A DNA stretch of 64,000 nt from Thalassovita sp. (GTDB lineage Bacteria; Pseudomonadota; Alphaproteobacteria; Rhodobacterales; Rhodobacteraceae), in NCBI GenBank assembly GCA_017792425.1, contig CP051233.1, positions 523,457-587,456 on the forward strand, in the 5' to 3' direction. A program made the position numbers and the translations under genes. This document shows, piece after piece, positions 17,251-25,261 of this stretch (position 1 is the stretch's first letter; every line of letters begins with the position of its first letter). The notes below the pieces were generated by a model. That model did not search any database, was not told where the DNA came from, and worked only from the letters and a program-made list of their open reading frames with translations.

Positions 17251-17796
17251 ATGGCAGTTTCCCCGCCCGTCTGCGATTTCGGTTGGCAGGCGCCCAGGTT
17301 CTCTTTGCCCGGAACTGACGGAAAGACCTATACGCTTGCGGATGTTGCTGGGCCGAAGGGCGCGCTGATCATCTTTATGTGCAACCACTGCCCTTATGTG
17401 AAGGCTGTGCTGGACCGGATCATCCGCGATGCCGTTGAATTGCAGGGGCTGGGGATCGGCGTTGCGGCAATCAGTTCGAACGACGCGGTGGCCTATCCTG
17501 CGGACAGTTTCGAGGAGATGCAGAAGCTGGGCCTGCCATTTCCGTACCTCTATGACGAATCGCAGGAAGTGGCGCGGGCCCATGGTGCAGCCTGCACGCC
17601 GGATTTCTTTGGCTTCGATGCGGCGGGTGGGCTGCAATACCGGGGGCGGCTGGACGCCAGCCGCAAGGAAAGCGGCCCATCCGACCTGCGCCGCGATCTG
17701 TTCGAGGCGATGAAGCAGGTGGCCGAAACCGGGAAAGGCCCGGCGGAACAGATTCCTTCGATGGGATGTTCGATCAAGTGGAAGGCGGGCGCATGA
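17251..17796 (+). CDS. Thioredoxin-family (AhpC/TSA-like) protein in the cbb operon
   Basis: A 181-residue protein with the thioredoxin fold: APRFSLPGTDGKTYTLADVAG, then IIFMCNHCPYVKAV with a CxxC (Cys44, Cys47), and FPYLYDESQEVARAHGAACTPDFFGF including the cis-Pro region. No signal peptide, so cytoplasmic. AGGAGA precedes ATG 17251. Its place between rpe and a phosphoglycolate phosphatase, overlapping the latter by ATGA, suggests redox maintenance or regulation of Calvin enzymes, but the substrate is unknown. Confidence 0.85.
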   Translation: MAVSPPVCDFGWQAPRFSLPGTDGKTYTLADVAGPKGALIIFMCNHCPYVKAVLDRIIRDAVELQGLGIGVAAISSNDAVAYPADSFEEMQKLGLPFPYLYDESQEVARAHGAACTPDFFGFDAAGGLQYRGRLDASRKESGPSDLRRDLFEAMKQVAETGKGPAEQIPSMGCSIKWKAGA

Positions 17797-18449
17797 GCAT
17801 CGTTGTTTTTGACCTGGACGGCACGCTGATAGATTCCGCGCCGGATATTCGCGCGGCGGCGAACAGGATGCTGGCGGAACAGGGGATAGACCCGCTGGAT
17901 CTGCCCACGATGACGTCTTTCATCGGGAACGGCCTGCCCAAGCTGGTGGAACGGGTGATCGACCGCGTAGGGCTGGACCGGGCGCGGCATGGCGAACTGA
18001 CGGCGATCACGCTGACCCATTACAACGCCGCAACGACGGACCTGACCCGGCCCTATCCGGGTGTGGTGGCGGCGTTGGGGGCGTTGCAGGCGATGGGGTG
18101 CCAGCTGGCCCTGTGCACCAACAAGCCAGAGGCACCCGCCCGCGCCATCCTGCGGGATCTGGGGTTGGCGGGGTTTTTCAACGGGGTCGTCGGCGGCGAT
18201 ACCCTGACTGTGAAAAAGCCCAACCCTGAACCGCTGCGGCATCTGATCCCGACGGGGCGGGCGGCGCTGTATGTCGGTGACAGCGAGGTGGACGCCGAAA
18301 CCGCCGCGCGCGCCGGGGTGCGGTTCGCGCTGTTCTCGGGCGGGTATCGCAAATCCCCTGTGGATTCGATCCCGCACCAGGACAGGTTTGACGATTTCAC
18401 CGATCTTCCGGGGATCGTGGCGGCGGCCTTTGCTGCAGAGTCTTCATGA
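17793..18449 (+). CDS. cbbZ: Phosphoglycolate phosphatase (HAD family)
   Basis: A 218-residue HAD hydrolase: motif I VVFDLDGTLIDS, motif II CTNKPE, motif III Lys in TVKKPNPEP, motif IV YVGDSEVD. In cbb operons CbbZ (Gph) removes 2-phosphoglycolate, the product of RuBisCO oxygenation; this is especially relevant for an oxygen-sensitive form II enzyme. ATG 17793 overlaps the previous stop, and its own stop overlaps cbbY, both by ATGA. Confidence 0.9.
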   Translation: MSIVVFDLDGTLIDSAPDIRAAANRMLAEQGIDPLDLPTMTSFIGNGLPKLVERVIDRVGLDRARHGELTAITLTHYNAATTDLTRPYPGVVAALGALQAMGCQLALCTNKPEAPARAILRDLGLAGFFNGVVGGDTLTVKKPNPEPLRHLIPTGRAALYVGDSEVDAETAARAGVRFALFSGGYRKSPVDSIPHQDRFDDFTDLPGIVAAAFAAESS

Positions 18450-19153
18450 TGTTGCGGGCGTTGATCTTTGACGTGGACGGCACGCTGGCGGAAACCGAAG
18501 AGGCGCATCGCGCGGCGTTCAACAGCACGTTCAAGGCGTGGGGGCTGGGGTGGGAATGGGGCCGTGATGACTATGCCTGGCTGCTGAAAACCACGGGCGG
18601 CAAGGAACGCATCCGGCGATTCCAGCAGGATTTGCCCGCTGGCGCGCGGCGGTTGGCAGATGATGAAATCGCGGTGTTGCACATGGAAAAGACACGCGCC
18701 TATGCGGATATTCTGGGGCGCGGGGAACTGGCGTTGCGCCCCGGTGTGCGCGAATTGATCGCGGCGGCGCGGGCGGCGGGCTTGAAACTGGCGGTGGCGA
18801 CGACAACCAACTTGCCCAATGTCGATGCGCTGGCGCGGTGCGGCTGGGGCGTAGCGGCGGAGCAGGTGTTCGACGTCATCGCGGCGGGCGATCAGGTGCA
18901 GGCCAAGAAACCCGCGCCGGATGTCTTTGAACTGGCGATGGGCCGGCTGGGCCTGCCTGCGCGGGAGTGTCTGGCCTTTGAGGATAGCCGCAACGGGGTG
19001 TTGTCCGCGACGGCGGCGGGGTTGCGGGTGGTGGTCACGCCCTCGGCCTATACGGCGGGTGACGATTTCACAGGGGCGGAATGGGTGATCCCGGACCTGC
19101 GCCGCGAAAACTTGCCGGTGTGGCTGGCCGAAGCCATTGGCGCGATGGCCTGA
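18446..19153 (+). CDS. cbbY: HAD hydrolase CbbY (putative xylulose-1,5-bisphosphate phosphatase)
   Basis: A 235-residue HAD protein with IFDVDGTLAETEEAHRAAFN, VATTTNLPN, KKPAPDVF and AFEDSRNGVLSA, matching the CbbY group by its EAHR.AFN cap start. Characterised CbbY proteins destroy xylulose-1,5-bisphosphate, a misfire product that inhibits RuBisCO. Last gene of the operon; an inverted repeat follows. Confidence 0.9.
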   Translation: MMLRALIFDVDGTLAETEEAHRAAFNSTFKAWGLGWEWGRDDYAWLLKTTGGKERIRRFQQDLPAGARRLADDEIAVLHMEKTRAYADILGRGELALRPGVRELIAAARAAGLKLAVATTTNLPNVDALARCGWGVAAEQVFDVIAAGDQVQAKKPAPDVFELAMGRLGLPARECLAFEDSRNGVLSATAAGLRVVVTPSAYTAGDDFTGAEWVIPDLRRENLPVWLAEAIGAMA

Positions 19154-19155
19154 GC

Positions 19156-19184
19156 GCACCCCCCGCCTGCGGCGCGAGGGGTGC
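19156..19184. terminator. Inverted repeat at the end of the cbb operon
   Basis: GCACCCC (19156-19162) pairs with GGGGTGC (19178-19184) across 15 nt, between the convergent cbbY and peroxiredoxin stops. There is no clear U-tract on either strand, so its activity as a terminator is uncertain. Confidence 0.45.
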
Positions 19185-19194
19185 ATCGCATGGA

Positions 19195-19848
19195 TCAGGC
19201 CGGATCTTTGATGGTGCGCAAATAAGGCAGCTTGACGTCGATCTGGCCGAATTTTTCCCGCGCCTGCGCGTCGTTCAGCGACAGGGCCACGATGACATCC
19301 TGCCCGGCGGTCCAGTTGGCCGGGGTGGCCAGCGGCACGCCAAAGGTCTTTTGCAGCCCGTCCAGGGCGCGCAGCACCTCGGCGAAGTTGCGGCCGACGG
19401 ACATCGGGTAGGTCATGATCAGCTGCACCTTCTTGTCCGGCGAGATGATGAACACGGACCGGACGCTGGCCGAATCGGCGGCGGTGCGGCCATCGGGCAG
19501 GTAGGCGTCGGCGGGCAGCATGTCGAACAGCTTGGAGATTTCCAGCGATTCGTCAGCGATGATCGGGAAACTGGCCTTGGCGCCAGAGAACCCTTCGATA
19601 TCGGATTTCCACTTTACATGCTCGGCGGTGCTGTCCACGGACAGGCCGATGACCTTGGTGTTGCGCTTGGCCCATTCATCGGCCAGCGTTGCCACCGCGC
19701 CAAACTCGGTGGTGCAGACCGGGGTGAAATCCTTGGGGTGAGAGAACAGGATTGCCCAGCTATCGCCGATCCAGTCGTGGAAAGTGATCGTGCCCTGATC
19801 GGTGTCGGCGGTGAAGTTCGGGACGATGTCGTTGATACGCAGGCCCAT
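19195..19848 (-). CDS. 1-Cys peroxiredoxin (Prx6 type)
   Basis: A 217-residue thiol peroxidase reducing H2O2 and organic peroxides. The active-site stretch HPKDFTPVCTTE places the peroxidatic Cys at residue 45, and no other Cys is seen, as expected for Prx6. Length and the C-terminal LPYLRTI are typical. Its divergent upstream gap holds an inverted repeat that could respond to oxidative stress. Confidence 0.93.
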   Translation of the reverse strand: MGLRINDIVPNFTADTDQGTITFHDWIGDSWAILFSHPKDFTPVCTTEFGAVATLADEWAKRNTKVIGLSVDSTAEHVKWKSDIEGFSGAKASFPIIADESLEISKLFDMLPADAYLPDGRTAADSASVRSVFIISPDKKVQLIMTYPMSVGRNFAEVLRALDGLQKTFGVPLATPANWTAGQDVIVALSLNDAQAREKFGQIDVKLPYLRTIKDPA

Positions 19849-19889
19849 TTTCTATTCCTTTCAAATTGGTCAGGATCGGATTTCTCGAA

Positions 19890-19904
19890 TTAGATACATT
19901 CTAA
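19890..19904. promoter_or_regulatory. Inverted repeat TTAGA-N5-TCTAA upstream of the peroxiredoxin gene
   Basis: TTAGATACATTCTAA, 42 bp upstream of the peroxiredoxin start. The TTAG-N7-CTAA layout resembles an OxyR half-module (ATAG-N7-CTAT) and also Fur/Irr-type boxes; neither match is complete. Confidence 0.35.
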
Positions 19905-19979
19905 ATCGTTATTACCAAGCCCCGGAAACGCGCATTCCGCGCAGAGTGACAGAGTGTCGCGGAAGGATCTGCGTGGGGT

Positions 19980-19993
19980 AATTTGATCAAATT
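19980..19993. promoter_or_regulatory. 14-bp palindrome upstream of an aldehyde dehydrogenase gene
   Basis: AATTTGATCAAATT is perfectly palindromic, followed by a T-run, about 130 bp upstream of the gene at 20125. Rare AT-rich symmetry in this GC-rich genome suggests an operator or promoter element. Otherwise the 276-bp gap shows no feature except the TTAGA repeat. Confidence 0.35.
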
Positions 19994-20124
19994 TTTTCAA
20001 CGTTGTTGAGTTGCCCTTGCGGCTGGGTGAAACCCCTGACAAACTACGCGCCAACGCTGCGGCAAGAAGTTCTGCACAACGGAATATGCGCCGCAGGACG
20101 GGAAATTCTTTTGGAGGTCTGAAA

Positions 20125-21564
20125 ATGATCGAGAAACGCCAATTCTACATCAACGGGGAATGGGTGAACCCTGTTGAACCGCGGGATCACCCCGTGATCG
20201 ACCCCTCGACCGAGGAACCCTGTGCCGTGATCTCTCTGGGCAGCCAGACGGATGCGGACAAGGCCGTGGCCGCCGCCAAGGCCGCCTTCCCGGCGTGGAT
20301 GGCCACGCCGCCGGAAGAGCGTATCGCGCTGGTGGAAAAGCTGCTGGAAATCTACAAGCGCCGCGGCGCCGAGATGGGCGAGGCGATTTCGTTGGAAATG
20401 GGTGCGCCCATCGACATGGCGAACACGTCGCAGGTGGGTGCCGGTACCTGGCACATCAGCAACTTCATCCGTGCAGCCAAGAACTTCAAGTTCATCCGCC
20501 CGCTGGGTGATCACGCCCCCGAGGACCGGATCATCTATGAACCGGTCGGCGTTGCTGCGCTGATCACCCCGTGGAACTGGCCGATGAACCAGGTCACGCT
20601 GAAAGTGGTCGCCGCCGCGATTGCTGGTTGCACCATGGTCCTGAAACCGTCCGAGGAAAGCCCGCTGGACGCGATCCTGTTCGCGGAAATGATGGACGAG
20701 GCCGGGTTCCCCAAGGGCGTGTTCAACCTGGTGAACGGGGACGGTCTGGGCGTCGGCAGCGCGCTGTCGGGCCACCCGGACGTGGATATGGTCAGCTTTA
20801 CCGGGTCCACCCGCGCGGGTATCGCCATTTCGCAGAACGCCGCGCTGACGCTGAAGCGTGTGCACCTGGAATTGGGCGGCAAGGGTGCCAACATCGTTTT
20901 CGCCGATGCCGACGACAAGGCGGTGAAGCGCGGCGTGCTGCACATGATGAACAACACCGGTCAATCGTGTAATGCGCCCAGCCGGATGCTGGTGCAGCGT
21001 GACATCTACGAACAGGCAGTGGAAACCGCCGCCGAAGTGGCCAAGGCCGTTACCGTTGGCCCCGCCAGCGAGCATGGCAAGCATATCGGCCCGGTGGTGA
21101 ACGAAGCCCAGTGGAACAAGATTCAGGGCCTGATCCAGAAGGGCATCGACGAAGGTGCGCGGCTGGTGGCCGGTGGGCTGGGGCGTCCGGATGGGCTGAA
21201 CAAGGGCTTCTTTGTGCGTCCGACGGTGTTTGCCGATGTGAACAACCAGATGACCATCGCGCGTGAGGAAATCTTTGGCCCGGTGCTGTCGATCATCCCG
21301 TTCGAGACCGAGGAAGAAGCGGTACAGATCGCCAATGACACGGTCTATGGCCTGACGAACTATGTCCAGACGCAGGACGGTACGAAGGCAAACCGCCTGG
21401 CGCAGCAACTGCGGTCCGGCATGGTGGAAATGAACGGCAAGTCGCGCGGTGCGGGCGCGCCGTTCGGCGGTATGAAGCAATCCGGCAACGGTCGCGAAGG
21501 CGGTGTCTGGGGCATCGAGGACTTCCTTGAGGTCAAATCGGTGGCTGGTTGGGCGGCGGAATAA
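20125..21564 (+). CDS. NAD(P)-dependent aldehyde dehydrogenase
   Basis: A 479-residue ALDH-superfamily enzyme. Cofactor and active-site motifs are complete: TPWNWPMNQ with the oxyanion Asn, FTGSTRAG, general-base Glu in LELGGKGANI, nucleophile Cys282 in NTGQSCNAPSRM and EEIFGPVLSI. TTGGAGG lies 8 bases before the ATG. Single gene followed by a strong terminator. The natural aldehyde is unknown. Confidence 0.92.
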   Translation: MIEKRQFYINGEWVNPVEPRDHPVIDPSTEEPCAVISLGSQTDADKAVAAAKAAFPAWMATPPEERIALVEKLLEIYKRRGAEMGEAISLEMGAPIDMANTSQVGAGTWHISNFIRAAKNFKFIRPLGDHAPEDRIIYEPVGVAALITPWNWPMNQVTLKVVAAAIAGCTMVLKPSEESPLDAILFAEMMDEAGFPKGVFNLVNGDGLGVGSALSGHPDVDMVSFTGSTRAGIAISQNAALTLKRVHLELGGKGANIVFADADDKAVKRGVLHMMNNTGQSCNAPSRMLVQRDIYEQAVETAAEVAKAVTVGPASEHGKHIGPVVNEAQWNKIQGLIQKGIDEGARLVAGGLGRPDGLNKGFFVRPTVFADVNNQMTIAREEIFGPVLSIIPFETEEEAVQIANDTVYGLTNYVQTQDGTKANRLAQQLRSGMVEMNGKSRGAGAPFGGMKQSGNGREGGVWGIEDFLEVKSVAGWAAE

Positions 21565-21590
21565 CCGCAACGCCATTGCAAGACAGGATG

Positions 21591-21625
21591 ATCCGGGGCT
21601 ATCACGGCCCCGGATTTGTTTTTGG
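21591..21625 (+). terminator. Rho-independent terminator after the aldehyde dehydrogenase gene
   Basis: Perfect 9-bp stem ATCCGGGGC (21591-21599) / GCCCCGGAT (21607-21615) and a TTTGTTTTT tract. The following gene's GGGGGG ribosome-binding run begins directly at its end. Confidence 0.88.
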
Positions 21626-21633
21626 GGGGCCGC

Positions 21634-22656
21634 GTGGCTGAATACCGCTCGATCCAGCGTTTCGTGCCGGACACGGTGCTGAAACGGGACGTGTTTTCCG
21701 AAACCGTGATGGGGCACCTGGCAGATGACCCCGCGGTGAAGGTCGTGCTGCGCCGTCTGGACGGCGTGCCGTGGTGGGCGCGCCCGCTGTCGCAATGGCT
21801 GGCCCGGAAAGAGGCGCGCGGATTGCGTGCGGTGCAGGGGATCGAGGGGTGTCCGGTATTGCTGGAGGCGGACCGGGGCGGCATCCTGCGGGTCTGGTCC
21901 GAGGGGACACCGTTGCATCTGGCCAAACCGTCCGATCCCGCTTGGTTCAAGGATGCCAAGCGCCTGCTGGCCCAGTTGCGTCAGCGCGGGGTATGCCACA
22001 ACGATATCGCCAAGCCGCAGAACTGGTTGATGACCCCGGACGGGCGGGCGGCGGTGATCGATTTCCAACTGGCCAGCGTACACCCCAGTAAGGGCAAGCT
22101 GTACCGTATCGCCGCGCGAGAGGACTTGCGCCACATGCTGAAGCAGAAGCGCAGTTTTGCCCGTGACCTGCTGACACCGCGCGAACGGGCGATGCTGGGG
22201 CGTAAATCGCTGCCGTCGCGGGTCTGGATGGCGACGGGAAAGAAGCTGTATAACTTCGTCACCCGGCGGCTGATGAACTGGTCGGATGGCGAGGGGACCG
22301 AGAACCGGATCGCCGAGGACGGCCCCGCGATCCGTGCCGCACTGTTGGCGCAGGGGGCGCAGGATGTGGCTTTTGCTGCCTATGCGCTGCCAGCGGGGGG
22401 CGTTGGGCTGTATGCGTTTGTCGAGGCTGAGGCAGCGGAGATGCCGGAACAGGGGCCGAAACCCAACCTGTTGCAGGCGGTGGTCGCCCTGCCACGGGAT
22501 GACGCGGGCGAGGTGCGGACGGACCTGTTGGAACTGATTGCCACGAACCGGCTGGATGAGTTGGAGCAGTTGCGGGGGGCGGACCCGGACCTGGAAGCGG
22601 TTCTGAAGCCTATCGTCGCGGCCCGTCTGAACTTGACCGACCGGTCGATGAAATGA
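21634..22656 (+). CDS. Atypical protein-kinase-like protein with an unassigned C-terminal domain
   Basis: A 340-residue protein of no certain function. Residues 117-150 read RQRGVCHNDIAKPQNWLMTPD.. and VIDFQLA: a kinase catalytic loop H-x-D-x5-N (His122, Asp124, Asn130) and a DFx motif (Asp143), as in RIO/Kdo-type kinases. Before it, WSEGTPLHLAK resembles the hinge region. The C-terminal part from about residue 220 (IRAALLAQGAQDVAFAAYAL.. GLYAFVEAE) recalls the small C-terminal domain of AMP-forming ligases. A GTG at 21634 with GGGGGG upstream is the likely start. It converges with rluA one base away. Confidence 0.7.
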   Translation: MAEYRSIQRFVPDTVLKRDVFSETVMGHLADDPAVKVVLRRLDGVPWWARPLSQWLARKEARGLRAVQGIEGCPVLLEADRGGILRVWSEGTPLHLAKPSDPAWFKDAKRLLAQLRQRGVCHNDIAKPQNWLMTPDGRAAVIDFQLASVHPSKGKLYRIAAREDLRHMLKQKRSFARDLLTPRERAMLGRKSLPSRVWMATGKKLYNFVTRRLMNWSDGEGTENRIAEDGPAIRAALLAQGAQDVAFAAYALPAGGVGLYAFVEAEAAEMPEQGPKPNLLQAVVALPRDDAGEVRTDLLELIATNRLDELEQLRGADPDLEAVLKPIVAARLNLTDRSMK

Positions 22657-22657
22657 T

Positions 22658-23311
22658 CTAGAACGGGGCTTTGGCGCGGAAGGACATACCCTTGCCACTG
22701 TCAGGATGGTTGATGCGCAGTTCCTCGGAATGCAGCATCAGGCGCGGGTGGTCGGCAGCCTCGCCCTCGGCATAGATCGGATCGCCAAGGATCACATGCC
22801 CCAGCGCCAGCATATGCACGCGCAATTGGTGGCTGCGCCCGGTGCGGGGCATCAGGCGGACGCGGGATTCTGAATCGCTGGATTTCAGCACCCGGTAATC
22901 GGTGACGGCGGGTTTGCCGTTTTCGTGGTCCACCATCTGGCGCGGGCGGTTCGGCCAGTCCACGATCAGGGGCAGGTCCACGGTGCCGGTTTTCGGTTCC
23001 AGCCGGCCATGCACACGGGCGACATAAGTTTTTTTCGTGCTGCGGGTTTCAAACTGCATGGACAGGTTGCGCTGCGCGTGCGGGGTCAGGGCAAAGATCA
23101 TCACGCCCGAGGTGTCGCGGTCCAGCCGGTGAACCAGCAACGCCTCGGGGAACACCGCCTGTATGCGGGTCAGCAGGCAATCCGACAGGTGTTCACCCCG
23201 CCCCGGCACGGACAGCAGGCCCGAGGGCTTGTTGGCCACGACGATCTGGTGATCCTGGTGCAGGATGTCCAGCGGGTCGGTCGGGGGAGTGTAATCTGTG
23301 CTGAGCGTCAT
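22658..23311 (-). CDS. RluA family pseudouridine synthase
   Basis: A 217-residue RNA pseudouridine synthase. The catalytic Asp is in HRLDRDTSGVMIFA; VANKPSGLLSVPGRG, RTGRSHQLRVHMLALGH and GDPIYAEG are further family motifs. No S4 domain is present and the short length fits RluA itself (23S rRNA U746 and tRNA U32), though RluC/D-type targets cannot be excluded. Confidence 0.88.
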   Translation of the reverse strand: MTLSTDYTPPTDPLDILHQDHQIVVANKPSGLLSVPGRGEHLSDCLLTRIQAVFPEALLVHRLDRDTSGVMIFALTPHAQRNLSMQFETRSTKKTYVARVHGRLEPKTGTVDLPLIVDWPNRPRQMVDHENGKPAVTDYRVLKSSDSESRVRLMPRTGRSHQLRVHMLALGHVILGDPIYAEGEAADHPRLMLHSEELRINHPDSGKGMSFRAKAPF

Positions 23312-23411
23312 GGGCGTGAATTACGCCGGGGCGCGGGCGGGTGCAACCCGACGTCACGCTTGTGCGACAGGGGGGCGCCCGGCCAACCTGCGTCGAAAGG
23401 GAGGACCAACC

Positions 23412-23822
23412 ATGCATCCAACAATCCAGCGCATGACTGAAATCGTCGCCTCTGGCGAGGATGAAAAGATCGTGACCATCCTGGCGGAGAACGTGAAGTT
23501 CCTGCCGCCGACCTATTGGAAAACCTGGACCGGGCGTGAACCGGTGGCGGCGGTGCTGGGCCATGTGGGGCAGGTGTTTTCCGACTTCCGCTATCGCCGG
23601 ATCATGGGCGAGGGCAATGACTGGGCACTGGAATTCCAGTGCAAGGTCGGGGACAAGGACGCCGTGGGCGTGGACCTGATCACGCTGGGCGAGGACGGGC
23701 TGATCGAAACCTTCGAGGTAGTGATGCGCCCGCATTCCACAGTTGGGGCGTTGCGCGATGCGATGAACGCGCGGGTGATGACCGACGCGCGGTTCCTGAA
23801 GTACCGCGAAGCGTTGAGCTGA
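23412..23822 (+). CDS. NTF2/SnoaL-like fold small protein
   Basis: A 136-residue protein with the SnoaL/NTF2 layout: an N-terminal helix (TIQRMTEIVASGED), then VKFLPPTYWKTWTGREPVAAVLGHV, FRYRRIMGEGNDWALEFQCKV, and VDLITLGEDGLIETFEVVMRPHST. Many such proteins are isomerases, hydrolases or ligand binders of unknown substrate. AAAGGGAGG precedes the ATG. The 3' end merges into copy 2 of the dispersed element. Confidence 0.75.
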   Translation: MHPTIQRMTEIVASGEDEKIVTILAENVKFLPPTYWKTWTGREPVAAVLGHVGQVFSDFRYRRIMGEGNDWALEFQCKVGDKDAVGVDLITLGEDGLIETFEVVMRPHSTVGALRDAMNARVMTDARFLKYREALS

Positions 23823-23870
23823 CCGCCCGCCCGGTCAGGTAGATTTGAGTATTTTCGGCAGGATGAAAGG
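23819..23870 (+). repeat. Copy 2 of the dispersed 3'-end element
   Basis: Hairpin CTGACCG-N6-CGGTCAG (23819-23838), overlapping the preceding stop codon, then eight bases and GAGTATTT, TC, GGCAGGATGAA (23847-23867; one mismatch to the other copies). Same strand as the gene it follows. Confidence 0.75.
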
Positions 23871-23903
23871 ACAGCGCGCCGGGATGGCGCGCTGTTTCCG
23901 GGT

Positions 23904-24806
23904 CTAGCGTCCGGGGATCGGGCGGCGCAATTGACGCCAGAGCGAGGCGGAGTAGATCACCAGCGCCGCCCAGATCATCGGGAAAGCGATCATGCGGGCG
24001 TGGCCCATTGGTTCGCCGAACAGGAACACCGCGTTCAGGAAGATCAGCGTCGGCGCGATATATTGCAGCACGGCGATGGTGGACAGGCGCAGCAGTTTTG
24101 CGCCGTTGGCGTAGATGATTAGCGGTACGGCGGTCACCACTCCGGACCCGACCAGCAAGGCCATGTCCGATGCGATCGCGGTGAAATGCCCCTGTCCCGT
24201 TGTTTGCAGGTAGAGAACATAGCCAGAGGCGGGGGCCAGCAATACCAGCACCTCTAGCAGAAAGCCCTGATTGGGGCCGATGGGCAGCCATTTCTTGAAG
24301 AACGCGTAGAAGCCCCAACTGACGGTCAGCGCCAGCGCAGGCCAGGGCAGCGATCCGGCATCCAGCCACAACACCAGCACAGCGCCAAAAGCCAGCGCCA
24401 CTGCCAGCATTTGCGGGCGCGACAGGCGTTCGCGCAGCAGCACCGATCCCAGCAGTACGCTGAACAGCGGGTTGATGTAGTACCCCAGCGCGGCATCCAG
24501 CGTCCGTTCGGCGGCGATCGCCCAGACATATATACCCCAGTTGACGGTGATCAGCCCTGCTGTCAGCGCGGCCATGGCGATGGTTTTCGGGCTGCGCAGC
24601 GCCTGTATCAGGTCACGGGTGCGGCCCAGCCAGATCAACAGGGCAGCGGCCACGGGGACAGCCCAGATGATGCGGTGGGCCACGACCTCGGCCGCGGGGA
24701 TATGCGCGACGGCCTTCATGTACAGCGGCATGAAGCCCCATATGATATAAGCCGACACCGCAAAGGCCAGCCCGCGTGGGTTGTCGGTATTGTCGGTGCC
24801 GTTCAT
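23904..24806 (-). CDS. rarD: EamA/RarD family transporter
   Basis: A 300-residue inner-membrane protein with about ten hydrophobic segments and two EamA repeats. The start GLAFAVSAYIIWGFMPLYMKAV and the middle LGYYINPLFSVLLGSVLLRERLS are RarD signatures. RarD was named for chloramphenicol-linked phenotypes, but the substrate is unknown. It lies downstream of a thiolase and a GFA-like gene on the same strand. Confidence 0.88.
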   Translation of the reverse strand: MNGTDNTDNPRGLAFAVSAYIIWGFMPLYMKAVAHIPAAEVVAHRIIWAVPVAAALLIWLGRTRDLIQALRSPKTIAMAALTAGLITVNWGIYVWAIAAERTLDAALGYYINPLFSVLLGSVLLRERLSRPQMLAVALAFGAVLVLWLDAGSLPWPALALTVSWGFYAFFKKWLPIGPNQGFLLEVLVLLAPASGYVLYLQTTGQGHFTAIASDMALLVGSGVVTAVPLIIYANGAKLLRLSTIAVLQYIAPTLIFLNAVFLFGEPMGHARMIAFPMIWAALVIYSASLWRQLRRPIPGR

Positions 24807-24886
24807 GGGATTCCTCCTGCCGGGCCGGTCTATCGCAGGCGGCGCGCGCCCGAAAGGCCGTAGGATTGCGGGGTCAAGCCGGGATG

Positions 24887-25258
24887 TCAGGGCCTTTGCG
24901 GCAGGTCGTTGGTGATCTGGTAGTAATCGCCCTTGTGCGCGGTGAAGATGTGTTTTTGCAGATGCAGCCCGGTCGGGCCGTCCACCGCCCCCAGGGCAAT
25001 GCTGATTTCTGGTTCGTTCCTGCCATGCCAAAACAGGAAAGCGCCGCAATCGGGGCAGATGCCCCTGCGCGCCGTTGTGGTCAGTTCGATCCACCTGACC
25101 GGCCCCAGGATGCGCAGGGCGGTTTCGGGAACCTGGGCTGAGACCCAGACATGGCCGGACATCTTGCGGCACTGGCTGCAGTGGCAGGCCGAGGCATTGG
25201 TGGGTATGGCCGTCGCTGTAAACCTGATCGCGCCGCAGGCGCAGCTACCGCTGATCAT
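24887..25258 (-). CDS. GFA/CENP-V family zinc protein
   Basis: A 123-residue protein with the paired zinc cysteines of the Gfa fold: GSCACGAIRF, ACHCSQCRKMSGH and GICPDCGAFLF. The family includes proteins once named glutathione-dependent formaldehyde-activating enzymes, but most members have no shown activity; I give no enzyme function. It begins 3 bp after the thiolase stop, so it is cotranscribed. Confidence 0.85.
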   Translation of the reverse strand: MISGSCACGAIRFTATAIPTNASACHCSQCRKMSGHVWVSAQVPETALRILGPVRWIELTTTARRGICPDCGAFLFWHGRNEPEISIALGAVDGPTGLHLQKHIFTAHKGDYYQITNDLPQRP

Positions 25259-25261
25259 CGC

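Noticed and set aside
20044..22698. Very long open frame (884 codons) on the minus strand
   Set aside because: It runs antisense through the aldehyde dehydrogenase and kinase-like genes, has no family motif and is Arg/His/Gln-rich, as expected for the complement of GC-rich codons.
24887..25258. Naming the GFA-like gene a formaldehyde-activating enzyme
   Set aside because: Only the zinc fold is recognisable; glutathione-dependent formaldehyde oxidation here is explained by adhI and fghA.
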